Assembly: GCA_019448385.1 (NCBI GenBank)
Contig: JAGTXO010000034.1
Location: 341,429 to 405,428 of the forward strand
Length of the DNA: 64,000 nucleotides
Source of the DNA: Diacronema lutheri
Lineage: Eukaryota; Haptophyta; Pavlovophyceae; Pavlovales; Pavlovaceae
Reading direction: 5' to 3'
Shown here: positions 10,059-22,072 of the stretch, piece after piece
Numbering within the stretch: the stretch's first letter is position 1
Layout of the letters: every line of letters starts with the position of its first letter
Program-made: the position numbers and the translations under genes
Notes under the pieces: generated by a model
Seen by the model: the letters and a program-made list of their open reading frames with translations, nothing else
What the model was told of the DNA's origin: nothing
The model's database searches: none

Positions 10059-11242
10059 ATGGCGCGTGTGCTGCACCGCGCGCTGCTCACGATGGCCCTC
10101 GCGAGCCGGTGGGGCGGCGGTGGCGCGGCGGCGGCGGCGGGGCTCGCGCGGCTCGGCGCGCCGCGCACCGCCGTCGCGCGCCTCGCGCGCGCGTCGCGCG
10201 CCGCGCTGCGCGCCGATGCGAGCGCGCCGCCCGCAGCGGCAGCGGGCGGCGGCGGCGGCGGCGGCGGGCGCGGCAGCGCGGCGGTCGTGCAGGACGACGC
10301 GGCGCGCGGCGGCGCGGCGGACGGCGCGGCGCAGGGTTCGCTCGACCTGGCGCCGCCGCGCGGCACGCGCGACTTCTACCCGCCCGACATGCGCGTGCGC
10401 AACTGGCTGTTCGGCAAGTGGCGCGACGAGGCGCTCGGGCACGGCTTCGAGGAGTACGACGCGCCGGTGATGGAGTCGGAGGCGCTCTACATCCGCAAGG
10501 CGGGAGAGGAGGTGACGCAGCAGCTGTACAACTTTGACGACAAGCAGGGCCGCCGCATGGCCCTCCGCCCCGAGATGACGCCATCCCTCGCGCGCATGGT
10601 CCTGGCGCAGCGCTCAACCCTCCCCACGCCCGTCAAATGGTTCGCCATCCCGCAGTGCTGGCGGTACGAGCGGACGACACGCGGGCGGCGACGTGAGCAC
10701 TACCAGTGGAACATGGACGTGTGGGGCGTGCCCACCGTCCACGCCGAGGCCGAGCTCCTCTCCGCGTGCACCGCCTTCTGCACGCGCGTCGGCCTGGGGC
10801 CCGCCGACGTTGGCGTGCGCATCTCGTCTCGCGCCGCGCTGTCCGAGCTGATGCGCGCGCTCGGCGTGCCCGACGCGCTCTTCACGCGCACGTGCGTGCT
10901 CGTCGACAAGCTCGACAAGATCGGCGGGGTGCGCCACGCGTCGCGCGCGGCGCGGCGCGCCCCCGGGGGAGGAGGGGGAGGGGGAGGAGGGGCGGGGGGT
11001 GGGAGTGGGGCGGGCCCGCGCGCGCTCACGGGCCACGCCGCGCCGCGCGCGCGCGCCGTTGCGTGCGGCAGGAGGAGGTGCGCGTGCAGCTGCTGCAGCT
11101 CGGGCTGCCCGACGGCGTGTGCACGTCGCTCTTCGAGACGATGAGGATCACGACCATCGAGGCCCTCGCCGAGCGGCTCGGCGGCGAGTCGGAGGCGGTG
11201 GCGCAGTTGCGGCTGCTCTTCGAGCTGGCGCAGGTGAGGAGA

Positions 11243-11281
<39 letters not shown>

Positions 11282-12497
11282 GCTCAGCTGGGCTGTGTGC
11301 ACACGCTGCGTGCTGCCCTCACCACGCCCTGCCCCCCCCCCCCATCCCCCATCCTTGCGGTGCGTAGGAGTACGGCTACGCTGATTGGCTGCAGCTCGAC
11401 CTGTCGGTGGTACGTGGCCTCTCCTACTACACGGGCGTGGTCTTTGAGGGCTTTGACCGGAAAGGCGAGCTGCGTGCCATCTTTGGCGGAGGCAGGTGCG
11501 TGGTTGGGCAGGCGGGCTGGGGCTAAGATGGGCGAGTGGGTTGGGTGGGTGGCTGGTCGGTTGGCTGGTCGGTTGGCTGGTCGGTTGGCTGGTCGGCTCG
11601 CGATGCGCCCTTTTCCCTCTGCGCATGCACCCACCGCCCAGCGGCGATGCCAAGCGCCAATGCGCGATACATCCTGCCCCCCCCCCTCCCCCCCCCGCCC
11701 CTCCCATCCCATCCCCTTCTCTCCATTGCAACACGCAGGTATGACCGGCTGCTCGAATCCTTTGGCGCCGAGCCGATGCCCGCCGTTGGCTTTGGCTTTG
11801 GGGACGCGGTCATCGCCGAGCTGCTCAGGGACAAGGGCTTGCTCCCATCGGTGAGGCCATGGGGGGGGATAGGAGGGGAGGGGGAGGGGGAGGGGGGGGG
11901 GGGGGGGGCGTTGTTTCGTGGCTGCTGCGCCCATCTTACCCCCCCCCCCCCCCCTCCCTCCCCTCCCCCTCCCCACACCCTCCCCCCCCCTCTCGCAGTT
12001 TGAACGCGGCGCGTCGGGCGTCGACGCCGTCGTGCTCGCCCTCGACCCCGCGCTCGCGCCGCACGCCGTCCGGGCCGCGTCGACGCTGCGCGCGGCCGGC
12101 CGTCGCGTCGACCTGGTCCTCGAGCCGAAGAAGCCCAAGTGGGCGATCAAGCACGCGGAGAGGCTCGGCGCGCCCGCGCTCGTGCTCATCGGCAAGGACG
12201 AGGCGGAGCGCGGCGTGCGTGCCGCGATCCGCCGCCGCGTCCTCCGAGCGCCGGCTGCGCGCATCGCTGCGTCGCGTTCTGATGCACCGCACCGCCCCGC
12301 ATCATCCACATCGTATGATCCCCTGCCCCCTATCACCCTCTATACCCCCCATCCCCTCCCTTTCCTCTTGTCGTGCAACTCAGATGGTGAGCGTCAAGTT
12401 GCTTGACAAGGGCGAGCAGTCCGAGCTGCCCGTCGAGCAGCTCGTCGATGCGATCCCGCGTGGCGCTGACCGCGCAACTGCCGACGGCGTGCGGTGA
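10059..12497 (+). CDS. HARS: histidyl-tRNA synthetase, probably organellar
   Basis: Class II aminoacyl-tRNA synthetase charging tRNA-His. Six exons: 10059-10928, 11072-11233, 11368-11495, 11739-11850, 11999-12214, 12384-12497, total 533 residues. Motif 1 region [13 protein letters not shown] and [13 protein letters not shown], motif 2 [24 protein letters not shown], the histidine A motif [13 protein letters not shown], motif 3 [13 protein letters not shown] and a C-terminal anticodon-binding domain ([12 protein letters not shown]) are all present; the R-G-R-R-E-H-Y-Q motif-2 loop matches the bacterial/organellar class. The first roughly 90 residues are Ala/Arg/Gly-rich with few acids, consistent with a plastid or mitochondrial presequence. 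Several introns have a G-rich 5' half and a C-rich 3' half. No broken exon phases. Confidence 0.96.
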
Positions 12498-12576
12498 AAC
12501 CTCAGGCGGTTTGGCCCTAGAGTGGTCAGAAAGCGCTCGTCGAAACTCGGAATCACTTTCCCAGTCCGCAACTTTC

Positions 12577-15500
12577 TTAGCCGTTCACGAGGAATTCGTC
12601 AAACTCGTCGTCTTCCCGCCCGCCATGCTGCACACGCACCTCCGTCCCGTCGGGCAGCGCGAGCGCCGTGACCATCTCCTCGGCGAGCGCGCCCAGCTCG
12701 CCGCCGCCCAGCCCGCACTCGGCCCCCGCCCACAAGAATGCGTGCGTCATGCCGTCCTTGCGTCCGACGAGCGCGAAGACGCCGTCGTTGAGCAAGTCGT
12801 CCGAGTCGAACATGCTCAGCTCCTCCCACCCACGCACCGCGTACAACTTGGCCGTTACACCCCCGCCCGCGCCCGCCGCCCCATGCCCCGCTCCGGCCCC
12901 GCCCCCGCCCCCGCCCTCGCCCCCGCCACCGTCCCCTTCCTCGTCCGCCACGCCGCGTGCGCGGTGCGTCCTCGACCCGTCGTTGCTGTCGGCCCCATCA
13001 AACGGCGAGCTGCCCTGCCGCGCGGTGTAGTTGGCCGTGTACGCGCGCGCGCTGAGCGGCGGAGGCGGGGGCGGCGGCGGCGCGCGCGCGGCCAGATCGC
13101 TGCCCACCCCGAGCTGCTGCGGCGACTTGAGCGAGAGCGAAAAGCTACCGCCGCCGCCGGCGGGCGTGGCGGGCGCGGCGGTGGCGCGCGCGGCGGGCGC
13201 GGCAGGCGCGGCGAGCGCGGCGGGTGCGGCGGGTGCGGCGGCACGCTCGCCATCGCCACCGCCGCCGCCGCCGCCGTCGCCGCCGTGTCGCGCGCGGAGC
13301 GGCGGCGGCTTGAGCGAGCCGACGCCAAACTCCTTGTCGTACGCCGGGTTGTGCCCGATTGTCTCGGCGGGCGGCGGCACCTCGCCAGGCCGCACGCCGA
13401 GCGCTTCCCAAAACTGCCGCCACTCCACCGCGCGTTCTATCGCCTCGTCGCCCTGCTCGGCGCGCAGCACGGCGGTCGCGCCGTGCTCGAAGGCCTGCAG
13501 CGTCTGCACCCACCGCTCGGCGTGCTGCGCGTAGTTGGCGTGCGCCGACGCGCCGCGCCACACGAAGAGCGCGCGCGCGTGGTGCAGCACAAAAACGCCA
13601 CGCCGGTCGAGTGCACTCACGGTGGGCGCGGCGGAGTCGAACGGTTCGACCGATCGGGCGATGACGAGCAGCGACCCACCCCCGCCCTCGTACTCACTGC
13701 CGTACGACACATCCGCGTCCGCCGCCGCGCGCGCCGTGCCGCCGCCGCCGCCGCCACCGCCGTCGTCGTCAGCGCCGGCGCGAGCCATGTTGCGCACCGC
13801 GACGCGGGGCGGGTGACGCAGGACCGTCACAAGGCGCGAGAGGCGCGGCTTGTCAACGCGCACGCCATTGGTGAGCCGGCGGCCCCACAGCATCAACTGC
13901 ACGGCAAAGCCCGCGTTCGGGTTGCACACGCCGCGCAACGCGCGCACGTGCGAATACGCCTCGTCGTAGCTTAAACGCGATTCGCTGGGCGCCCCGGACG
14001 CCCCGGACGCCCCGGACGCCCCGGACGCCCCGGACGCCCCGGACGCCGCGGCGGGCGCGCCGCGGCGCGTGGCGGCGGTGGCGGCGGCGAGCGCGCCGGG
14101 CGGCGGCGGCGGCGGCGGCTCTGCCGCGCCGCCGCCGCCGTCGCCGCCCGGCGCGGCGTCGTCCGCACCGTCGCCGCCGCCGGCCTCGTCGTGCGCGCGC
14201 GTCGCGTCGGGCGCGCGCATGCGTCGCGTGCCGGGCGGCAGGCCGCGCGCCATGAGCTGCGCGATCACGATGGCGGCAGAGCGCGAGACGCCCTGGTGGC
14301 AGTGGACAAACACGCGTCCGTCATCGTGCAGCGCCCCATTGACGAAGCGCAGTGCTTCATAAATGTATGGCACAAGATCCTCGCCTTTCGCGTCGAGGAT
14401 TGGGAGCGTGCAGTACCACAGCTCCGACCTGCCCTCCCAGTAGTTGGCGCACGCGACGCTCGCCGCGTTGAGCACGTGCGTGATCCCCACGGCGCGCAGC
14501 GCGGCGAGGTCGCGCGCGACCGTGTCTGAGCCAAGGAAGAGAGAAGGTGTCACCTGCGAGCAAACGCCATCAAAAAGGCGCAGTTTCGTCTCCTTGAGCT
14601 CGCGCTCACTGGGCGCTGTTCCACCCAACTCTCGCAGCCGGCTCAGGTCGAGACGGCCGCCGTCGAGCGCGCCGCCGCCGCCGCCGAGCGCGGGCAGGGC
14701 GGGCGCCGCCGCGCCGCTGAGGCCAAGGCGCGGCAGCGGCGGCGGCAGCGGCGGCGGCGGCGCGGCGCCGCGCGGCGCGAGCGGCGCGGCCGCGCCCGCC
14801 GCGCCGGCGCCACGATCCGCACAATCACCGCCACCGCCACCGCCACCGCCGTCGTCGTCGTCGTCGTCGTCCTCGTCGTCCGACGAGCCGCCGTCGCCCC
14901 GCGGCGGTGGCGGCGCGCGCGCGCGCACGACGCCACCACCGCCCGCGCTCTGCGGGCGCGCGCGGCGCTCGGCCGGCGGGACGGCCGCGCCGCGCGGCTC
15001 GACGAGCGGTGCGCGCGCCCGCGCGCCCGCCGCGGGCGCACCGGGCGGTAGATCACGAATGCTACCCGCCGCCGGCCGCGACCACGGATGCAAGAAGCGC
15101 GCGGCGGAGCGCGGGTCCGGGTCCGGATGCGGGTGCGGGTCCGGATGCGGGTGCGGGTCGGGCAGCCCCGCAGCGGCCGCGGCGACCGTCGCGTCACGCT
15201 GCGCGGCGAAGCGCACCGCGGCCGCGTCGGCATCGCCGCCGTCGGGCGCGCGCGTCGACGCGTCCGCACCCGCCGCGGCGTTGGCCGCAACGTGCGGCTG
15301 CGTGAACTTGGGCCCAGCCCGCCAGAGCACTTGTAAAAAGGGCGCGTGCGGCACTGCCTCCGCGTCGCGCTGCTGCTCGAGAAGGCGCAGCAGCTCGTTG
15401 GCGCCGCGCAGCTGCGCGCGCGCGGCGCCAGCGCCGTCGCCGCCGCCACCATCGCCGCCGCCACCGTCAGCACGCTCGGCGTCACGCGCGCCCGCCGCCT

Positions 15501-15842
15501 GCTCGGCCGCCCTGAATAGGTCGGCGGCGTACACGACGGGTGCGGCGCCGCCCGCATCGTCCGCACCGCCATCCTCGCCCTCGACGCCGCCGCCCTCGCC
15601 CCGCCGCACGCGCGGCGCGTGCAACCGACCAACCGCGCGGCGGTAGCCGCCGTCCCGCAAAAGCGCGCGCTCGATTTGAAAAGCGGCGCTCACCGCGACG
15701 GCGCGCGTGAGCGCGCTCGCGTGCGTGCCGTTCCACACGTACAGGCAGTGCGCGAGCCGTTCGGCGCCACCGGCGCCCGCCAACGTGGCGGTTGGCGCGG
15801 TGTCGGCCGGCGGTGCGGCCGGCGTGCCGGCGGGCGTGTCGA

Positions 15843-15884
<42 letters not shown>

Positions 15885-16377
15885 GGAGGAGAAAGTCCGA
15901 GGGCTCCAGGCCGTAGTCGTCGTACTTGGAGAAGGGCGCGCGCACGCCGCGCGGCGAGAGCGCGAGCGCCGCCGCCTCGTCCAGATCAGCGAGCGACGGT
16001 AGCCGCGGCTGCGCGATCCGCTTGCGCGGCGGCTCGCCCACGCCGCCGAGCACGCCGTCGCGCGCGTCGCGCGCGTCGCGCGTTGGTTCGGGCGTGGCGG
16101 CGGGCCGGGTGTCGCGACGGTACGTGTGCAGCACGAGGTAGCACTCGCGCGCGTCGAAGCCCTCAAACTCCTCTGGCCGGATCGGCGCCGTGCGCGCGCC
16201 GCCAAGCTCGGCGGGCTCGGCGAGCACGCGCCACGCCTTGATGTTGGAGCGGTAGGCGAACGGGCCGACGGGCGGCTGCGCGGCGGGACCGCGCCGCTCC
16301 GCGTCCGCGAGCAGCTGCGCCAGCGCGGGCGGCTCCGCGTCCAGCACGACGCGCGCGCGCGAGTTCGCCGCGCCCAT
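12577..16377 (-). CDS. MKP1-like dual-specificity phosphatase with gelsolin-like regions
   Basis: A dual-specificity (Tyr/Ser-Thr) phosphatase with gelsolin-like segments on both sides, the architecture of plant MAP-kinase phosphatase 1. The N-terminal part has a gelsolin-type strand (FEGFDARECYLVLHTY) and LYVWNGTHASALTR; the phosphatase follows (LFLGSDTVARDLAALRAVGI, VLNAASVACANYWE) with catalytic VFVHCHQGVSRSA, the active Cys near residue 693. Between that loop and the last helices (LSYDEAYSHVRALRGVCNP, NAGFAVQLMLW) sits a low-complexity insert of roughly 100 residues with a nine-base repeat coding Ala-Ser-Gly. C-terminal gelsolin-like motifs include VFVLHHARALFVWRG and FDSDDLLNDGVFAL. The frame opens upstream to 16494 but only with a GTG; the first ATG is 16377, and an upstream exon starting near 16594 is possible. 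1,266 residues, likely cytosolic. Confidence 0.85.
13985..14046 (-). repeat. 9-bp coding tandem repeat in phosphatase insert
   Basis: About seven copies of GACGCCCCG (plus strand) encode an Ala-Ser-Gly repeat inside the disordered insert of the phosphatase. The unit length is a multiple of three, so copy changes keep the frame. Confidence 0.9.
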
Positions 16378-16563
16378 CTGCTCAACGTCCTGCCCGAGCC
16401 GCAGATCGGCGGAATTTCGCGCGATGGCGCCGATGCGCGACTGTGCGTGGTCGGACAGTCGAACGGCTGCCACTCCCTCCCTCGGTCGTCGCACTACTGA
16501 CTGCGAAACTGGGAATCGTGCGGGTGCCGCCGTGACTGAGGAACTGAGCCGGAGTGCAGTCCT

Positions 16564-17465
16564 TCATGTCGCCTCCTCCTCGCGCGCTCCGCAATCAGCG
16601 CTCGCCGCGTCTCGCGGGGGCGCGGGCGGCGGAGGCGCGGCGTGCGCCTGCGCCGCGTGCGCGAGCTGCCTCGACTCCTGCTCGTGCCGTGCGAGGAGGA
16701 GCTGCGCGGCGCGCAGGGCCGCGTCGCTCGGCACGGGCAGCGCGCCGCCGGGCGAGGAGGCGCGTGGCTGCGCCCCGAGCATCGGCTGCGCCTGCCACGC
16801 GTGCTGCGGCTGCGTTGTGCAGTGCGCGGCACGCTGCGCGTTGTGCACCCAGTGAGCCGCCTGCGGCAGCGCGTCAAGCCGCGCCAACGGTGGGAACTGC
16901 CACGCCGACGGCTGCGCCGGCTGCTGCGCGGCGCTCTGCGCCGGCGGCTGCGGCGGCCATGGCGGCGCAGCCGGACGGCTGTTACAACCGCACGCTCCGC
17001 AAAGCAAGGGCACTCCACCGCAGCAGCCGCCGCCGCCGCGCGCGCACGCAGCCCAGTTGGCGGGCTGCGGTGCCATCGTTGCCGCCGGCTGCGCGCTCGC
17101 GTGCACGAAGCCGACCGGACCGCCGCCCCAACCGCCGCCACCGCAGCCCGCTGGCAGACATCTGCCATCGCTGCCGAGGATGTGCTGGTGCTGCTGCTGC
17201 TGCTGCTGGTGCTGCTGCTGCAGCAGCTGCTGGTGCTGCTGCTGACACTGGTGCTGCTGCTGCGGCTGCTGCTGAAATTGGTGCTGCGGCTGCGGCTGCG
17301 GTTGGTGCAACCCGTACCCGTTCAGCTCGCGCGCGCCGCCGCCCGTAGGCGACTCTGCGAACGCCTGCGCCGCGCACTCGTCCACCTGCGACACGCGCAG
17401 CGGCAGCGGCAGCGGCGGGCGCGCGTGCGCGGCGCGCGCCGCCGCGACGCACACACGCTGGTGCA

Positions 17466-17503
<38 letters not shown>

Positions 17504-17663
17504 TGCTGGTGCTGCTGCTGCTGCTGGTGCTGCTGCTGCTGCTGCGGCAGCTGGTGCTGGTGCTGCTGCTGCTGCTGCTGGTGCTGGTGCAGCAGCAGCT
17601 GCTGCTGCTGCTGCTGCTGGTGGTGGTGCTGCTGCTGCTGCTGCTGCTGCAGCTGCTGCTGAC

Positions 17664-17696
<33 letters not shown>

Positions 17697-19889
17697 AATG
17701 CGGCGGCTGTAGCGACGCCATGCACGCGGTCGCGGTGTACGCGGCGACGGCAGCCGCCGCACTCGCGGTGTCGACGTGCATGGCGTGCGCGTGCTGCGCG
17801 CACGCGTTCGCGTAGCCATCGCCACAGCCGCAGCCGCCGCACGCCGCGAAGCGCGCCACGCCGGGCATTGGCAGGCCACCGCCGCCCGCCGCCTCGCCGT
17901 TGTCGCGCGCGCGCTTGACGGCCGGCGCGGAGTGCAAGCCCACGCGCGCGTCGGTCACGTGCGCCGGCGCGTTCTTGCGCGGTCTGCCCCCCCTGCCTCC
18001 GCGCCCGCGCCCGCGCCCTGCACCTGGCGGATTCGTCGGCAGCGCTCCGCCCGGTGCTCCGATGGCGGCCCCGCCCAACGCCACGGGCACCAGCGCCGAT
18101 CGGTCGCGGACGTGCGCCTGCGCGAGCCCCGCCACGCAGCCCGCCGCGCGCTCCCCGCCGGCCGCGCTCTGCGCCGTTGCGACCGCCTTCGACTGGGCGC
18201 TGCCCAACCCGCCGGCTAGAGCGGCTGCATGCTGCTGCGAGTCGCGATGGAAGGGGGGGGGGGGGGGGGGGGAGAGAGGAACGCACGTGAGGCGATGTCT
18301 GCGCGCGGTGTCCCCGCTGCCGCGCGTGCCGCTCGCAACTCGTCCCCCGTCCCGCTGCTCGCCCTGCCCCTGCCCTCTCCCCTGCCCCTCTCCCCTGCCC
18401 TCCTCCCCTGCCCCACTCACACCGCCCACCCACACCACACCGACCACGGACACCACACCGACACCACACCGAGCACGGACACCACACCGAGCACGGACAC
18501 CACACGACGCGCGCGCGCGCGCGCGGGATCGCTCGCGCACCGCCTCGGCCAATCCCGGCAACCATCGGAGCGCCTCCGGGTCCTCCGACTCCGACTCGGA
18601 GAAGGCGTCCGCCTCGCCCGCCTTGAACGAGCTCACTGTCCAAATGTCGATGTCGTTGTCTGCTGCACCAGCCGCCGCCGCCCCCCTCTCCCCCTCCTCC
18701 TTACACGAGCGCACGGGCGTCGGCGCGGCTCGCACCGCAATGCCAGGCTCGGGCTCGCGCTCGCGCGCTGGGGCGGTGCACGCCAGCGCTGGAGCGGCCG
18801 GACACGCGGCGGGTCCGGGTCCGGTACATCCCGCGTGCGGCAGCGACTGCATGCAGCCGTTTGCATCGCCGCATTCGCCGCCCGCTGGCCCAGCCGACAC
18901 GCCGCAGACGCGCCCGCCAGCCGCGAGGTCGCTACCGCCGCGGCTCTCCTCTCCGCCATCGTCCGTGCCGTGCGTCGTGCCCGCCGTTGCCGCCACGGCA
19001 TCGCTGCACGTGCGCTCGCCGGCCGCCATGACCGACACGCCGGCGACCACACCGTCGGTCCCCATGACCGCGTTCGCCTCGTTCTGCCCGACCGCCTCCG
19101 CCTCCGCCTCCGCCTCCGCCTCCGCCTCCGCCTCCGCCTCCGCCCCCGCCTCCGCCTCCGCCTCCGCCTCCGCCTTCGCCTCCGCCCCCGCCTCCGCCCC
19201 CGCCTCCGCCCCCGCCTCCGCCCCCGCCTCCGCCCCCGCCTCCGCCCCCGCCTCCTCCGGGTCGAACAGGTCGAACTCGCCCTCGTGCTCGACATATTCC
19301 TCATTCTCCTGCGCACGTTTTGAAAAGGGGCGGACGCCACGCGCTCCCATGGCTGACGTCAGCATCCGTCGGCGACAGGGCAGCGCCGCTCGTCGCCCTA
19401 CCCCCCTCCTAACCCCCCCCCCCCCCCACCCCCCCCCCCCACCCCCGGCCCCGCCCCGCCCCGCCCCGAGGACACGCAACGTTCCGCTGCTGGCCCCGCA
19501 CGCGCAGTGCACACCTCGAGCTCTTTAAAATCGGGCGCGAACGCGCGCCAGTTCTCCGAGTAGCGTTTCGTCCACACATAGACGCTGCCTCCGACTGAGA
19601 CGGACAGCAGCAGCAGCCGGCGCGGGTGCCACAGCAGCAGGCGCGCGCCGTCGCCCTTGGCGTGGCGCAGCGTGCCTGCCGCGCGCGGCAGCGGCAGGGG
19701 GGCGCACGCGCCGGGCGCGCGTTTTTAAAAAGGGCGCAGCGGCGAGCCGCGCATGGCCGAGCGCGCGTCGCCCATCGCGGGTGGTCCGACGTTCGAGCAC
19801 CGCGCGCGCTCTGCCCTGCCCCCCCCCCCCCCCCGCCTCCTCCCGCCCCCCGCCTTCCCCCGCTCGCGCTTCGCCGCTGGAGCCCTGCC

Positions 19890-19922
<33 letters not shown>

Positions 19923-22072
19923 CGTATCCTCCCCATCCCCCCTCACCACGCACCTATGAGCCTGCGAGGCTGGCGGTTCCAAAAATAGACGGACGCATCG
20001 GTTGACGATTCGGTCGCTGCCACAATCGTGCGGCCGTCCGATGAGGGGATCGCATGCGACCAGGTCGTGTGGTTCACCTGAACGCTCGCGGCGGTGCAGG
20101 GGGCGGGGCAGGGGGGGGGGGGGGGGGGGTCGAGGGGAAGAGCGCGGCGTGAGGGGCGCGGGAGAGGGGTAGGGGCATGGGCAGCTGTGAAGCTCCAAAG
20201 TGCATTGGACGCACCTTGTCGCGGTAGGCGGCAAACAGCGCGTCGCCCGCGGCGTCTCTCGCGTTCCCCGCGCCGACCGCGCAGCCCCAGCCCCTGCAGC
20301 CAACGACGCAGCCCGAGCGCACGGCCTTGTCCGCGCACGTCAGGGCGACGTGGAGCCCGTCCCTCGAGATTGAAATCTGAGCGCGGCACAGGTGGGCGGG
20401 AGAGGATTGGGGGGGGGGGGGGGAGGAGGAGGGGGATGGGAAAGGGTGGAGGGGATGGGAAAGGGTGGAGGGGGATGGGAAAGGGTGGAGGGGGATGGGA
20501 AAGGGTGGAGGGGGATGGGAAAGGGTGGAGGGGGATGGGAAAGGGTGGAGGGGGGATGGGAAAGGGTGGAGGGGGATGGGAAAGGGTGGAGGGGGATGGG
20601 AAAGGGTGGAGGGGGATGGGAAAGGGTGGAGGGGGATGGGAAAGGGTGGAGGGGGGATGGGAAAGGGCGGAGGGGGATGGGAAAGGGGATCAAAGGGCTG
20701 GCGTGCGGCGCGGCGCCCACCCCTCGCCCGCGCGCCGCCCGCCCCACCCCCCGCCCCCCGCGCGCCGTGCCGCGCGCGAGCACCCGCGCCTCACCTGCCG
20801 GATGGCAGCGGCGGGCGGGCCGACATGCACGCGCGAGTGGACAGCGAACGTCGTGGCGTCCACGACGAGGAGCACGTGCTTGAACCCGACGAGCAGCGTG
20901 TCCACCGCGCCGTGCGGCGACGTGCGGCACAAGCAGAAGACAGGCGCCGCTGCCGCCGCGCCGCCGCCGCGCGCGCCGCGCGCGCCGGCCGCCGCGCCGG
21001 CGGCGGGCGCGCGCGCCGCGCCGACAGCGGCGGGCGGCGCGGCGGCGGGCTCAGCAACGACGCCGCCGCCCGCCGCAACGGGCGCAGCCGCCGGTCCGCC
21101 GGCGCCGGCGCTCGAAGGCGCGGCGGCGACCGCGGCGGGCGCCGCGGCGGTAATAATAACGGGCGCAAAGGTGGCGGCGGGAGTGGCGGTGGCGGCGGCG
21201 GGCGTGGCGGCAGCGGCGGCGGCGGCGGGCGCGGCGGCAGCGGCGGCGGCAGCGGGCGCGGCGGCAGCGGCGGCGGCGGCGGGCGCGGCGGCAGCGGCGG
21301 CGGCGGCGGGCGCCGCGGCAGCGGCGGCGGGCGCGCCCGCGCCCGCCGCGTCCGCCGCCGGCGCGGTGTCAGACGGCGTGGGCGTGTCGCTGGGCTCGGC
21401 GAGGGTGACCTCGCCGTGCGTGCGCGCGTCCAAATCGACCATGAAGATCCGCCCGCCCGCCGCGCCGATGAGCGCGCGCAGCCCGGCGACGCCCGCTCCG
21501 TGCGCGCCCCGGCCCGGCCGGACGTGCGACAAGGCGACCGCGTCCGCGAGCTGGCGCGCGGCGCGGCGTGCGGCGCGGTGCGCATCCTCGCGCGCGGCCT
21601 GCGCCTCGGCGAGCGCGATCGCTTCCGCCGTCTCGCCGCCATCGCTGTCGCCGCCGTTGCCGGCGGCGGGCAAGGGCCGGCGCGCGCGCGTGGGCATCGG
21701 CAGCAGCAGCGCGCAGGCGATCGGCACGCCGAGGTCGATGCGCGAGAGGATCTCGCCGCGGAGCACGCCCCACGCGAGGAGGATGCCCGACTGATCTGCC
21801 GAGAGCACCGTCTGCCCGTCGCGCGACCACGCCACCGCTACGACCGGCGCGGCGTGCGCGGAGAGGTTGCGCGAGACCGCGTGCGTGTCCCACGAGAAGA
21901 TGAGCACGCGCCCGTCGCGGCAGCCGGCGGCGAGGAGCGAGCCGCGCCGGTTGAAGGCGGCGCAGACGCAAAAGCCCTGGTAGAGCGTGTCGTCAAAGCA
22001 CAGCTTCTCGTCGAGCACCTCCGGGTAGTCCGCCTGCCCTGGGCCAAATCCCTGGAAGCCCGAGGCGGCCAT
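16564..22072 (-). CDS. RBBP5: RBBP5/Swd1, WD40 subunit of SET1/MLL COMPASS
   Basis: Nuclear WD40 scaffold of the H3K4 methyltransferase complex. Six exons: 22072-20795, 20376-20215, 20077-19954, 19675-19515, 19308-18541, 18234-16564, about 1,387 residues against 538 in human. The first exon gives LYQGFCVCAAFNRRGSLLAA, GCRDGRVLIFSWD, AVAWSRDGQTVLSADQSG; later exons give WHPRRLLLLSVSVGGSVYVW, NWRAFAPDFKELE and, across the splice, ENEEYVEHEGEFDLFDPEE, the RBBP5 hinge; further on AFSESESEDPEALRWLPG matches the conserved acidic ASH2L-binding segment. Exon phases all close. Insertions: an Ala-rich loop in the propeller, an Ala/Glu repeat after the hinge, and a C-terminal tail with an AT-hook-like [15 protein letters not shown] and long poly-Gln runs. 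The last intron (18235-18540) is a multiple of three and stop-free, so it could be retained. Confidence 0.92.
17180..17700 (-). repeat. CAG/CTG trinucleotide tracts encoding poly-Gln
   Basis: Runs of CTG on the plus strand (CAG in the coding sense), broken by GTG/CAC, encode poly-Gln with His and Leu interruptions in the RBBP5 tail. The longest uninterrupted Gln run is around 11-13 codons. Confidence 0.95.
19085..19258 (-). repeat. 6/12-bp coding repeat (Ala-Glu / Gly-Ala-Glu)
   Basis: Alternating CCTCCG and CCCCCGCCTCCG units on the plus strand encode (AE)n and (AGAE)n directly after the RBBP5 hinge. The units keep frame. Confidence 0.95.
20430..20695 (-). repeat. 20-bp G-rich minisatellite in RBBP5 intron 1
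   Basis: About 13 copies of GGGATGGGAAAGGGTGGAGG, with one-base length variants, fill intron 1 (20377-20794). Because the gene is on the minus strand the transcript carries the C-rich complement. The plus strand could form G-quadruplexes. Confidence 0.95.

Noticed and set aside
8799-11144. Long plus-strand frame joining upstream sequence to HARS
   Set aside because: The 5' two-thirds is antisense to the JmjC gene and Arg/Gly-rich. Only the part from 10059 matches histidyl-tRNA synthetase.
16378-16494. N-terminal extension of the phosphatase to 16494
   Set aside because: The frame opens with GTG, not ATG, and the added residues show no family similarity. The ATG at 16377 is preferred.
18235-18540. 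Continuous coding through the last RBBP5 intron
   Set aside because: The stretch is stop-free and a multiple of three but contains repeated CACACCGA units and a long C-run, and good splice sites flank it. Treated as an intron, with retention noted as possible.
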